Source: Anaerolinea sp. (GTDB taxonomy: Bacteria > Chloroflexota > Dehalococcoidia > Tepidiformales > Tepidiformaceae). Taken from it: a stretch of 58,147 bases of DNA. Positions 52,523 to 58,147 of the stretch are shown piece after piece. The notes under the pieces were generated by a model. That model ran no database searches and was not told the DNA's origin. It was given only the letters and a program-made list of their open reading frames with translations. Made by a program: the position numbers and the translations under genes. The DNA lies in assembly GCA_013822275.1 (NCBI GenBank), contig PNKC01000012.1, forward strand, positions 1 through 58,147, read 5' to 3'. How positions within the stretch are numbered: position 1 is the stretch's first letter; every line of letters starts with the position of its first letter.

Positions 52523-53129
52523 CGAGCATCACCTTCCGCATGTGTCGCAGCGCGCGCAGGAGGAGCGCACGCACGGCGCCTTCGCGTTTCCCCATTATGC
52601 GGGCAATCTCTTCGTGGCTCTTGTTGTTGAAGTAGCGCAGGACGACAACCTGCCGCTGGTCATCCGTAAGGATCTTCATCGCCCGCTCGACCTGCGCGCG
52701 TACTTCGGGCGAAAGCCCGGGCTCGGCGGCTTCGGCCTCGTCCAGCACATCCATCTGGAGGATCGGCAGCGTCCGCTGGCTCGCTCGCCAGTAGTCACGG
52801 ACTTCGTTCCGGGCGATCGTGAATATCCAGCGCCGGAACCGGTCCGAGCCCGCGTGATACCCCGCCGCGGACCGCCACGCTTTCAGGAACACGTTCGCGA
52901 CAATGTCTTCGGCCACCGTTTCGTTGTGGCATTGCCCCCGCACGTACATGTACAGATCGTCAACGAGGAGGACGTAGAGTTGCTCGAAGGCGGCGCTGTC
53001 GCCGCCGGCAACGCGCGCGGCGAGCCGGTCCAGGGCGGCCGGGTCGCGCCCGTCGCCTTCCAACACCTGGGGGAGGTGGAGTGTCTTCTGCAACCGTCTC
53101 CTCTTGCCCGCAGCCCTGGAGGGCATCAT
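52509..53129 (-). CDS. ECF-type sigma-70 family sigma factor
   Basis: This is a 206-residue sigma factor. Region 2 reads FEQLYVLLVDDLYMYVRGQCHNETVAEDIVANVFLKAW (in parts) and RFRRWIFTIARNEVRDYWR. A linker with acidic residues leads to region 4 (LTDDQRQVVVLRYFNNKSHEEIARIMGKREGAVRALLLRAL, in parts). It overlaps the FecR-like gene by 14 nt, forming a sigma/regulator pair. The ATG at 53129 is the first start; a TTG 12 codons in with AGAGGAG before it is an alternative. No autoregulated ECF promoter was recognised. Confidence 0.93.
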   Translation of the reverse strand: MMPSRAAGKRRRLQKTLHLPQVLEGDGRDPAALDRLAARVAGGDSAAFEQLYVLLVDDLYMYVRGQCHNETVAEDIVANVFLKAWRSAAGYHAGSDRFRRWIFTIARNEVRDYWRASQRTLPILQMDVLDEAEAAEPGLSPEVRAQVERAMKILTDDQRQVVVLRYFNNKSHEEIARIMGKREGAVRALLLRALRHMRKVMLDAAP

Positions 53130-53224
53130 CTTCAGCCAGACTCTCGCCTGGATAATCGACGATCACGCGCCTTCCTGTCACTACCTTTTCCCCGGATTGC
53201 GGGGCGCGTCAGCGGATCATACGG

Positions 53225-53230
53225 TATTCT
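53225..53230 (+). promoter_or_regulatory. -10 hexamer of a leaderless promoter
   Basis: TATTCT ends 9 nt before the ATG at 53240. Confidence 0.45.
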
Positions 53231-53239
53231 GTCAACTCC

Positions 53240-53659
53240 ATGCCCGAACAGTACGTCGCTTCCGACAAGCGGACAGGGCTCGAGGTCGCCGTCACAGGCG
53301 ATTTCCCGAGCCACCACGATGACCGGATTCGCATCGCCCGGACGACCCAGCTTTTCACGCGGTTGATGTCCACGATCCTGGCCACCGAAAACGAAACCCA
53401 GCGCCGCGAACGCTTCCTCGCGATCGAAACCCAGCTTGAATTGGCTGAGGCGCTCATCCGCGAGGACATGGAGGAAGTGCAGCGTCTGATGCGCTCGACG
53501 CTCGAGCGGATGGGCATCACTCCCGAGCAGATGGATCAGATGGCGAAGGAGATCCTTGACCGTCTGCGCGAAGGCGGCGAGGGCGGGCTCGGAGATTTCG
53601 GGCAGTTTGGCGGCCCGTCGGGCCCTTCCGGCCCCCCTATCCCGCCCGGCCCGGACTAA
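53240..53659 (+). CDS. hypothetical protein
   Basis: This 139-residue protein is of unknown family. Residues 1-60 include a short beta part (YVASDKRTGLEVAVTGDF), residues 60-115 form charged helices (ERFLAIETQLELAEALIREDMEEVQRLM), and the end is a Gly/Pro/Phe tail (GPSGPSGPPIPPGPD). It has no signal peptide. It is divergent from the ECF sigma gene and convergent with the next gene, overlapping that stop by 4 nt. Confidence 0.6.
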   Translation: MPEQYVASDKRTGLEVAVTGDFPSHHDDRIRIARTTQLFTRLMSTILATENETQRRERFLAIETQLELAEALIREDMEEVQRLMRSTLERMGITPEQMDQMAKEILDRLREGGEGGLGDFGQFGGPSGPSGPPIPPGPD

Positions 53660-54228
53660 GACCCCGCCACGGCGCCGCCGCCGGTTTCCGCTTCGTAGGC
53701 CGCCAACATGTCCGCCCCCATGCGCGTCAGGCTCGCTTCCCCGCCCGGTCGCAGCCCGGCGACAACCTCCTCCCAGACGCCGCGGGCGGCCTCCAGCTGC
53801 TCGCGGTGGGCGATGGCATAGGTGGCGCCGATCCGGAGAAGCTCATCCCCAACGGCCTCTTCCGACACCGGTCCGCGCTGCGTCGCCCGCCAGGCGACCC
53901 TCGTGGCCAGGTGGTCCCAGGGCCAGGAGAGCACTACGTTGTCGCGGTCCGCGAGCGACGCCTGGAATCCGTTCGCGGTCCTCTTCGCCACCAGCCCCGC
54001 TTCCTGGAGTGTATCCGCGTCCATTCTCACCTTGTCCCCAAAGCTTGCCGGCCGTGCGAGGACGGCGCCGCAGATGAGCGACCCGGCGTTCCCGCAGGCG
54101 CGTTCAAGCTTTGCAAAGGGGAGTTCCGCTGCGCTCTCCTCGCCGGCGAACCGTGCCACCAGCCAGGCACCGAAGGACGGCGGGCCGGGAGGCCTTGCTG
54201 GCGCCGGGGGCTTCCGGAACAGCTTCAT
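53656..54228 (-). CDS. hypothetical protein
   Basis: This 190-residue soluble protein has a Pro-rich opening (LFRKPPAPARPPGPPSF) and then an alpha/beta region without a recognised domain. The part GAVLARPASFGDKVRMDADTLQEAGLV is the most structured. The ATG at 54228 has GGGAGG directly before it, too close for an ideal site, so the true start could differ. Copy C of the dispersed repeat lies upstream. Confidence 0.6.
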   Translation of the reverse strand: MKLFRKPPAPARPPGPPSFGAWLVARFAGEESAAELPFAKLERACGNAGSLICGAVLARPASFGDKVRMDADTLQEAGLVAKRTANGFQASLADRDNVVLSWPWDHLATRVAWRATQRGPVSEEAVGDELLRIGATYAIAHREQLEAARGVWEEVVAGLRPGGEASLTRMGADMLAAYEAETGGGAVAGS

Positions 54229-54320
54229 CCTCCCATGGTCTTCGGCAGGGGCGCGAAAGAAAAGCAGGGAACACCCCCGGCGTTTCTCCGCCGGATAGCG
54301 CGCGCCGTTTGAGTTTAGGG

Positions 54321-54410
54321 AGGGACACGAAGGCTCGAAAGCACAAAGCCGCACAAAGGCTTTCCCCAGGGGTTCATGCCGCTTCGTGCCTTCGCGCCCT
54401 GGTGTCCCTG
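54321..54410. repeat. dispersed 90-bp imperfect inverted repeat, copy C
   Basis: The left arm is GGGACACGAAGGCTCGAAAG then CACAAAG and CACAAAGG. The right arm is GCCGCTTCGTGCCTTCG...GGTGTCCC. It is homologous to copies A and B. Confidence 0.85.
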
Positions 54411-54474
54411 TCTGAAGCGGCGGCATCAGCGCCGCATCGCCACCCCTGGCGTTCGCTCAGCTCACCCGCTGGAG

Positions 54475-54480
54475 TACCCT
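54475..54480 (+). promoter_or_regulatory. -10 hexamer of a leaderless promoter
   Basis: TACCCT ends 6 nt before the ATG at 54487. Confidence 0.5.
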
Positions 54481-54486
54481 CTCTCC

Positions 54487-55053
54487 ATGGACGACCGTAT
54501 CTCCTGGTTCCCGATTGCCGAACGCTCCAGCCTCTCACCCGAAACGCGCGCCCTCTTCGAACAGCTCGAAGAGAAGCTCGGGTTCGTGCCCAACGTCTTC
54601 ACGGCGTTCGCCTGGCGCGAACAGCGCTTCAACAAGTGGCGGGCCCACTTCGAAGACCTCATGCAGCCTTCCCCGGGCCTGGGAAAGGCCGAAAGGGAGA
54701 TGATCTCCGTGGTCGTCTCCATGCAGAACCAGTGCCTCTACTGCCTCACGGCCCACGGCTTCGCGCTGCGGGCGCTCCTCAAGGACCCCGTCAAAGGCGC
54801 CCGCATAACCCTCGACTACCGCCGTGCCGGCCTGAGCGAGAAACAGACGGCGATGCTCGATTTCGCCGTAAAGCTGACGCTGGACCCCGTGACCTGCACG
54901 GAAGAAGACGTGGACGACCTCCGCGGCCTCGGCTTCAGCGAAGAGGACGTGTGGGACATCGCCGAAGTGACGGCGATGTTCAACTTCACCAACCGCCTCG
55001 CATCAGCGGCGGGCATCATGCCGAATCGCGAATACCACGGGATGGCACGCTGA
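54487..55053 (+). CDS. peroxidase-related carboxymuconolactone decarboxylase family protein
   Basis: This is a 188-residue AhpD-like/CMD-fold enzyme. The active-site motif is QNQCLYCLTAHG (Cys-x-x-Cys-...-His) near residue 83, typical of alkylhydroperoxidase-type members. The C-terminal LGFSEEDVWDIAEVTAMFNFTNRLASAAG (in parts) is the family signature of peroxidase-related proteins. It probably reduces peroxides using a thiol donor. The start is set by TACCCT 6 nt upstream. It is a single-gene unit. Confidence 0.9.
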   Translation: MDDRISWFPIAERSSLSPETRALFEQLEEKLGFVPNVFTAFAWREQRFNKWRAHFEDLMQPSPGLGKAEREMISVVVSMQNQCLYCLTAHGFALRALLKDPVKGARITLDYRRAGLSEKQTAMLDFAVKLTLDPVTCTEEDVDDLRGLGFSEEDVWDIAEVTAMFNFTNRLASAAGIMPNREYHGMAR

Positions 55054-55209
55054 GGGCCGAAGGCCGAGCGTTTGCCCCGGCTCAGGGGCCGGGAAACGGC
55101 TCCTCCTCCCCCCTCTCGCCCCTCAACTCAGGGCCGGTTGGACGCATCGCCGCCGCCGTCCCGCGGCGCATCCTGTCCTCGTGCGCACCCGTGCGCCCGG
55201 AGGCACTCC

Positions 55210-55446
55210 ATGGAACTTACCCCAATGCAGAAGGGCGCCAATTCGCTTCGCGCGCTTGGCCGCGGCGAGATGGTTTCGCTTGCGCTCGCCTACCTGGAGA
55301 GCCACGCCCAGGCTTGCACCATCCTGGGCATCGAAAAGCCCAAGCATGTCAGCGAAGAAGAAATGTCCGACCGCGTCTCCCGGATGACCGAGGACGAACT
55401 GATCGCCCTCCTCATGCCGATCTCGGCCCTGGGCCACAGCGACTGA
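55210..55446 (+). CDS. small hypothetical protein
   Basis: This 78-residue helical, soluble protein is of unknown family. It begins ELTPMQKGANSLRALGRGEMVSLALAYLESHAQAC. GGAGG lies 7 nt before the ATG, which supports real translation. It ends 113 bp before the promoter of the SAM-riboswitch operon. No motif gives a function. Confidence 0.65.
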   Translation: MELTPMQKGANSLRALGRGEMVSLALAYLESHAQACTILGIEKPKHVSEEEMSDRVSRMTEDELIALLMPISALGHSD

Positions 55447-55499
55447 CCCCCCCAGAGCAGACGGGCCAGTGGCCACTGGCCGTCATCCCCGCCGGCCGG

Positions 55500-55530
55500 C
55501 GGCTCTCTGGTCTTTGCTCTTTGCTCGTCG
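55500..55530. repeat. degenerate heptamer array (GCTCTCT/GCTCTTT)
   Basis: GCTCTCT, GGTCTTT, GCTCTTT and GCTCGTC units lie about 30 bp upstream of the -10 hexamer of the SAM-riboswitch transcript. Confidence 0.7.
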
Positions 55531-55558
55531 CGTTTTGCCCTCGGCTTCGCCGGTGCGC

Positions 55559-55564
55559 TACTAT
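55559..55564 (+). promoter_or_regulatory. -10 hexamer of the SAM-riboswitch operon
   Basis: TACTAT ends 22 nt before the first base of the riboswitch P1 stem, so transcription would start about 15 nt before it. Confidence 0.55.
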
Positions 55565-55586
55565 GTCTTCAACACCGCAACGTGGC

Positions 55587-55700
55587 CGCTCATATCAAGA
55601 TGGGGTAGAGGGACCGGCCCTTTGAAACCCCGGCAACCTGTCAGCATTGGATAAGGTGCCAACTCCGGCCTCCCGGCGCGCCGGGAGAAAGATGCGAGCG
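55587..55700 (+). promoter_or_regulatory. SAM-I riboswitch (S-box)
   Basis: The element has the S-box core in order: TATCAAGA, GGTAGAGGGACCGGCCC, TGAAACCCCGGCAACC, a TAAGGTGCCAA segment and GAGAAAGATG. The closing P1 stem pairs CGCTC with GAGCG and extends inward through AT-rich pairs. SAM-I riboswitches bind S-adenosylmethionine and shut off methionine or SAM synthesis genes. Here it precedes an 11-codon ORF and the thrC-like operon. No U-tract terminator follows closely, so control may be on translation. Confidence 0.93.
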
Positions 55701-55744
55701 ACTTCGCTCCAACCAACGGCCCACGCGGACAGAGGAGAGACACG

Positions 55745-55780
55745 ATGGTTTCCTTGCCGGGCCGCATGGTCATGCGCTAG
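55745..55780 (+). CDS. 11-codon leader ORF between riboswitch and thrC
   Basis: ATG GTT TCC TTG CCG GGC CGC ATG GTC ATG CGC TAG encodes MVSLPGRMVMR. An AGAGGAG ribosome site lies 7 nt upstream. Three of 11 residues are Met, and the stop overlaps the left arm of a hairpin (AGCCCCT/AGGGGCT, 55779-55798). The position between a SAM switch and the structural gene suggests a second, translation-based sensor of methionyl-tRNA or a re-initiation step. I know of no described homologue. Confidence 0.5.
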   Translation: MVSLPGRMVMR

Positions 55781-55798
55781 CCCCTCGCCGAAGGGGCT
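55779..55798 (+). promoter_or_regulatory. hairpin overlapping the leader ORF stop
   Basis: AGCCCCT pairs with AGGGGCT around a 6-nt loop. No T-tract follows. A ribosome stalled on or ending the leader ORF would melt it. Confidence 0.55.
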
Positions 55799-55821
55799 CT
55801 CCGTATCGTTCACGTCAACCA

Positions 55822-55839
55822 GTCCTTCCGCGGAAGGAC
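55822..55839. repeat. 18-bp palindrome GTCCTTCCGCGGAAGGAC in the thrC leader
   Basis: This perfect palindrome lies 15 nt before the thrC ATG. Its right arm contains a GGAAGGA that resembles a ribosome site, so pairing could reduce initiation. It is nearly identical to 12237-12254. Confidence 0.65.
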
Positions 55840-55854
55840 CTACGGAGTATCTGT

Positions 55855-57102
55855 ATGAGTTTCGCCACCAACCTCCGCTGTCGCGAGTGTCATCGCGAAT
55901 ACCCGCTCGCGGCACTGAATGTCTGCGAATATTGCTTTGGCCCCGTTGAAGTCACGTACGACTACGACGGCATCAGGAAGAACGTCACCCGCGCGCGCAT
56001 CGAAGCCGGCCCTTCCAGCCTCTGGCGCTATCGCGACTTCCTCCCCTGCGACGCCGAGTCGGCCATCGACATCGGCGCCGGGTTCACGCCCCTCATCCGG
56101 GCCAAGAACCTGGGCAAACTGCTCGGCCTGAACAACCTCTACATCAAGAACGACACGACGAACCCGACCTGGTCGTTCAAGGACCGCGTGGTCGCGGTGG
56201 CCGCCAGCCGGGCGCGGGAGCTGGGCTACGAAAAGCTGGCCTGCGCCAGCACCGGCAACCTGGCGAACAGCGTCAGCGCCCACGCCGCCGCGGCCGGGAT
56301 GGAGGCCGTCGTCTTCATCCCCCACGACCTCGAACTCGGCAAGGTGCTCGGCTCCAGCATCTACGGGCCAACCCTCGTGAAAGTGAACGGCAACTACGAT
56401 GCCGTGAACCGCCTCTGCGCCGAACTCGCGGGCAACTACAACTGGGCCTTCGTCAACGTAAACGTCCGCCCGTACTACTCGGAAGGCTCCAAGACGCTCG
56501 GCTTTGAAGTGGCCGAGCAGCTTGGCTGGCAGGCGCCCGACCACTGCGTTGTGCCCATCGCCAGCGGCTCGCTTTTCGTGAAGATCCGCAAGGGCTTCCA
56601 GGAGCTGGCGAAGGCGGGACTCATCGAAGAGAAGGCGACGCGGATGAGCGGCGCCCAGGCGACGGGCTGCTCGCCCGTCGCCACCGCCTGGCAGGAAGGG
56701 TCCATGAACTTCCGCCCCCAACGGCCTGACACCATCGCCAAGTCACTCGCCATCGGCAACCCTGCGGACGGCTACTACAGCCTCGTCCAGCTCAAGGAAA
56801 CCGGTGGTTCCTGCGGCAGCGTTACGGACGACGAGATCGTCCAGGGCATGAAGCTCCTGGCCGAAACCGAGGGCATCTTCGGCGAAACGGCGGGCGGCGT
56901 AACGATCGCCACGCTCAAGCAACTTGCCGAACAGGGTAGAATCGGTGCGGACGAAGTGACCGTGGCATTCATCACAGGCGCGGGGTTCAAGACGGTGGAA
57001 GCCGTGGCGGATTCCCTCAACGCCCCGCTCGAAATCGATGCCACCGTCGAAAGCTTCGAAGCCGCCTACCGGGCGCTGGGCCCGGCCGTGGGAGTAGCCT
57101 GA
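55855..57102 (+). CDS. thrC: threonine synthase-like PLP enzyme
   Basis: This 415-residue fold-type II PLP enzyme has an N-terminal zinc ribbon (Cys9, Cys12, Cys24, Cys27) and the PLP Lys109 in WSFKDRVV. A Gly-rich phosphate loop lies near ASTGNLANS. Threonine synthase turns O-phosphohomoserine into threonine, but this gene lies under a SAM-I riboswitch with NIL and CysO-like genes. A role in homocysteine formation from O-phosphohomoserine is therefore possible. ATG 55855 follows GGAG with 7-nt spacing. Its stop overlaps the next ATG (TGATG). Confidence 0.9.
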   Translation: MSFATNLRCRECHREYPLAALNVCEYCFGPVEVTYDYDGIRKNVTRARIEAGPSSLWRYRDFLPCDAESAIDIGAGFTPLIRAKNLGKLLGLNNLYIKNDTTNPTWSFKDRVVAVAASRARELGYEKLACASTGNLANSVSAHAAAAGMEAVVFIPHDLELGKVLGSSIYGPTLVKVNGNYDAVNRLCAELAGNYNWAFVNVNVRPYYSEGSKTLGFEVAEQLGWQAPDHCVVPIASGSLFVKIRKGFQELAKAGLIEEKATRMSGAQATGCSPVATAWQEGSMNFRPQRPDTIAKSLAIGNPADGYYSLVQLKETGGSCGSVTDDEIVQGMKLLAETEGIFGETAGGVTIATLKQLAEQGRIGADEVTVAFITGAGFKTVEAVADSLNAPLEIDATVESFEAAYRALGPAVGVA

Positions 57103-57344
57103 TGTCCGTCAAACGCGTGAAGTTCACCTTCCCGGAGGACCTTATCCGGGAGCCGCTGATCTATAACCTTGGCCACGCATTCCGCGTCATCACAAACGTC
57201 CGCATGGCGGATGTCGATGAGAAGACGGGCTGGGTTTTGCTCGAACTCGAAGGCGACCACGACGAGATCGAACGGAGCCTCGCATGGGCACAGAGCAAAG
57301 GCGTCCGTATCGACCCCGTCCAGGGAGACGTCGTCGAGGGATAG
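57102..57344 (+). CDS. NIL domain protein
   Basis: This 80-residue protein is a stand-alone NIL domain: VKFTFPEDLIREPLIYNLG, VITNVRMADVDEKTGWVLLELEGD and an end like WAQSKGVRID. The NIL domain is known from the C-terminus of methionine ABC transporter ATPases, where it binds methionine, and from ferredoxin fusions in methanogen homocysteine synthesis. It overlaps thrC by one base (TGATG). It is not PurS despite similar size. A methionine-binding regulatory role is likely but inferred. Confidence 0.88.
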   Translation: MSVKRVKFTFPEDLIREPLIYNLGHAFRVITNVRMADVDEKTGWVLLELEGDHDEIERSLAWAQSKGVRIDPVQGDVVEG

Positions 57345-57353
57345 CGCCCCAGA

Positions 57354-57437
57354 AGTTCTGGGTTCTAAGTTCTGAGTTCTCTAGGGACTCGGTGCGATAT
57401 CCCCAGAACGCAGAACCCAGTACCCAGAACTTAGAAC
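57354..57437. repeat. paired, oppositely oriented heptamer arrays (GTTCTNN / NNAGAAC)
   Basis: Four GTTCT-type units (57354-57382) face five AGAAC-type units (57402-57437) across a 19-nt spacer. They can form a long imperfect RNA stem between the NIL and CysO-like genes. Confidence 0.85.
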
Positions 57438-57454
57438 TACCCTGGAGAGACCTT

Positions 57455-57730
57455 TTGGCAATCACAGTGCGAATCCCGCAGCCGCTGCGGAACCTTACCG
57501 GCAACCTGTCCACCGTCACCGGCGACGGCACGACCCTCGAAGCCTGCCTGGCCCACCTGGAGACCACGTACCCGGGCATCAAGGAGCGGGTGATGGACGA
57601 GGCCGGGCAGCTCCGGCGCTTCGTCAACATCTACGTGAACGGCGACGACGTGCGCTTCATGGACGGCCTGGCTTCGCCGCTCAAGGATGGGGACGAAGTG
57701 AGCATCGTCCCGGCGGTTGCGGGGGGCTAA
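57455..57730 (+). CDS. CysO/MoaD/ThiS-type sulfur carrier protein
   Basis: This 91-residue ubiquitin-like protein opens AITVRIPQPLRNLTGN, has RFVNIYVNGDDVRFMDGLASPLKDGDEVSI and ends VPAVAGG. The di-Gly tail is the thiocarboxylate site. The match to mycobacterial CysO is close, including the AVAGG end. CysO carries sulfide for cysteine synthesis in mycobacteria with CysM and the Mec peptidase; neither is visible here. Its place in a SAM-riboswitch, thrC-like and NIL operon suggests sulfur delivery for homocysteine. The TTG at 57455 follows GGAG with 8-nt spacing. An activating E1-like enzyme is not in the window. Confidence 0.88.
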   Translation: MAITVRIPQPLRNLTGNLSTVTGDGTTLEACLAHLETTYPGIKERVMDEAGQLRRFVNIYVNGDDVRFMDGLASPLKDGDEVSIVPAVAGG

Positions 57731-58147
57731 TTCCGGCGACGGCGTTCGAACAGGGTGTTCACGGAGACCGCGAACCCGGGGATGACCGCCGACTCGATGA
57801 GTTCGTCACCTGACACGGTGCGCCGCTCGCCGCCCTCGTATATGTCGACCATCCGGCGTTCGAGGTCCACGACCCAAACCGACCGGACGCCAAAGCGGAT
57901 GTAGGCGTCCACCTTCGCGCGGACATCCCGGCGGCTCTGGCCGATCGAAAGCAGTTCGACGGCCAGGTCGGGTGGATGAGTGATCCATTCGTCGTCTTCC
58001 GGGTCGCCCTCAACGTAGAAGGCCAGGTCCGGCAGAGGCGCGAACGGCCCGAGGTCCCCACTTGACGGGATGATGGCGCGTGGCTCTACACCCGCGACGC
58101 CGAACGGCTCCAGCAAGTTCCCGAGCCGGGTTGCGATCCGGCTGTGA
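57727..58147 (-). CDS. Uma2-family nuclease-like protein, partial (window edge)
   Basis: The visible 139 residues are the C-terminal part of a Uma2-family protein (PD-(D/E)XK fold): GNLLEPFGVAGVEPRAI, then LPDLAFYVEGD, THPPDLAVELLSIGQSRRDVRAKVDAYIRFGVRSVWVVDLERR (in parts). The Asp and Glu of the nuclease core (PDLA...AVELLS) are present. The open frame continues to the right edge, where HSRIATRLGN is readable, so the start is outside. It overlaps the CysO-like gene end by 4 nt, convergently. Such proteins are very common in Chloroflexota and cyanobacteria, with unknown biological role. Confidence 0.8.
   Translation of the reverse strand, partial: HSRIATRLGNLLEPFGVAGVEPRAIIPSSGDLGPFAPLPDLAFYVEGDPEDDEWITHPPDLAVELLSIGQSRRDVRAKVDAYIRFGVRSVWVVDLERRMVDIYEGGERRTVSGDELIESAVIPGFAVSVNTLFERRRRN

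Noticed and set aside
57102-57344. PurS as the third FGAM synthase subunit
   Set aside because: The size fits, but the sequence is a NIL domain and the context is thrC/CysO-like, not purQ/purL.

Overview
This 58 kb window is ordinary chromosome from a high-GC bacterium. It opens with rpmG-secE-nusG and also carries rpsU, gyrB, folC, purQ, purL, scpB, amaP, mtaB, etfBA, two tRNA genes and a SAM-I riboswitch. I infer a Chloroflexota member (Dehalococcoidia-like) from gene content: DUF4389 proteins, an amaP-scpB pair, CaiB/enoyl-CoA hydratase/SDR/ETF genes and many small toxin-antitoxin loci. No marker comparison was possible, so the taxonomy is an inference. No prophage, transposase, CRISPR array or rRNA operon was seen.

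Layout. 0-1.4 kb: translation and secretion genes (L33, SecE, NusG). 1.4-6.3 kb: hydrolases, tRNA-Ser(CGA), a split nuclease-like gene, an SCP2-like protein and a HigBA locus with a broken toxin. 6.3-12.1 kb: folC and a peptide-type ABC importer (binding protein plus two permeases, no ATPases here). 12.4-16.2 kb: rpsU, a YqeY-like protein, a HAD hydrolase and a PgpH-type 7TM-HD protein. 16.2-22.9 kb: purQ and purL, separated by HicBA, a DUF433/DUF5615 pair and two DUF4389 membrane proteins. 23-31.6 kb: PAS protein, P450, a second DUF433/DUF5615 pair, M16 peptidase, DUF3352 protein, SMP-30 enzyme and VapBC. 31.6-36.5 kb: mtaB-amaP-scpB, a secreted subtilisin, tRNA-Thr(CGT) and a membrane-anchored LuxR-type regulator with a coupled 16-codon leader ORF. 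36.7-47.4 kb: acyl-CoA/electron-transfer genes (ech, etfB, etfA, caiB, two SDRs), a DUF6883/DUF4926 pair, an antitoxin-like gene beside a toxin remnant, trmO, a C26 amidotransferase and a DSP phosphatase. 47.7-53.1 kb: dCMP deaminase, gyrB, a lipoprotein, and an ECF sigma factor overlapping a FecR-like protein with 13-residue repeats. 55.6-57.7 kb: a SAM-I riboswitch, an 11-codon Met-containing leader ORF, a ThrC-like PLP enzyme, a NIL-domain protein and a CysO-like sulfur carrier. A partial Uma2-family gene runs off the right edge.

Three patterns span the window. (1) Many genes have a -10-like TANNNT hexamer ending 6-9 nt before the start codon and no Shine-Dalgarno, which points to widespread leaderless transcripts. 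The tRNA-Ser gene has the same spacing between hexamer and RNA 5' end. (2) Heptanucleotide tandem arrays, most reducible to a G(T/C)TCTNN-like unit, recur in intergenic spaces, often beside promoters or right after stop codons. (3) Three other dispersed intergenic repeat families are present. The most interesting system is the riboswitch operon at 55.6-57.7 kb, which may make homocysteine/methionine using a protein thiocarboxylate sulfur donor.
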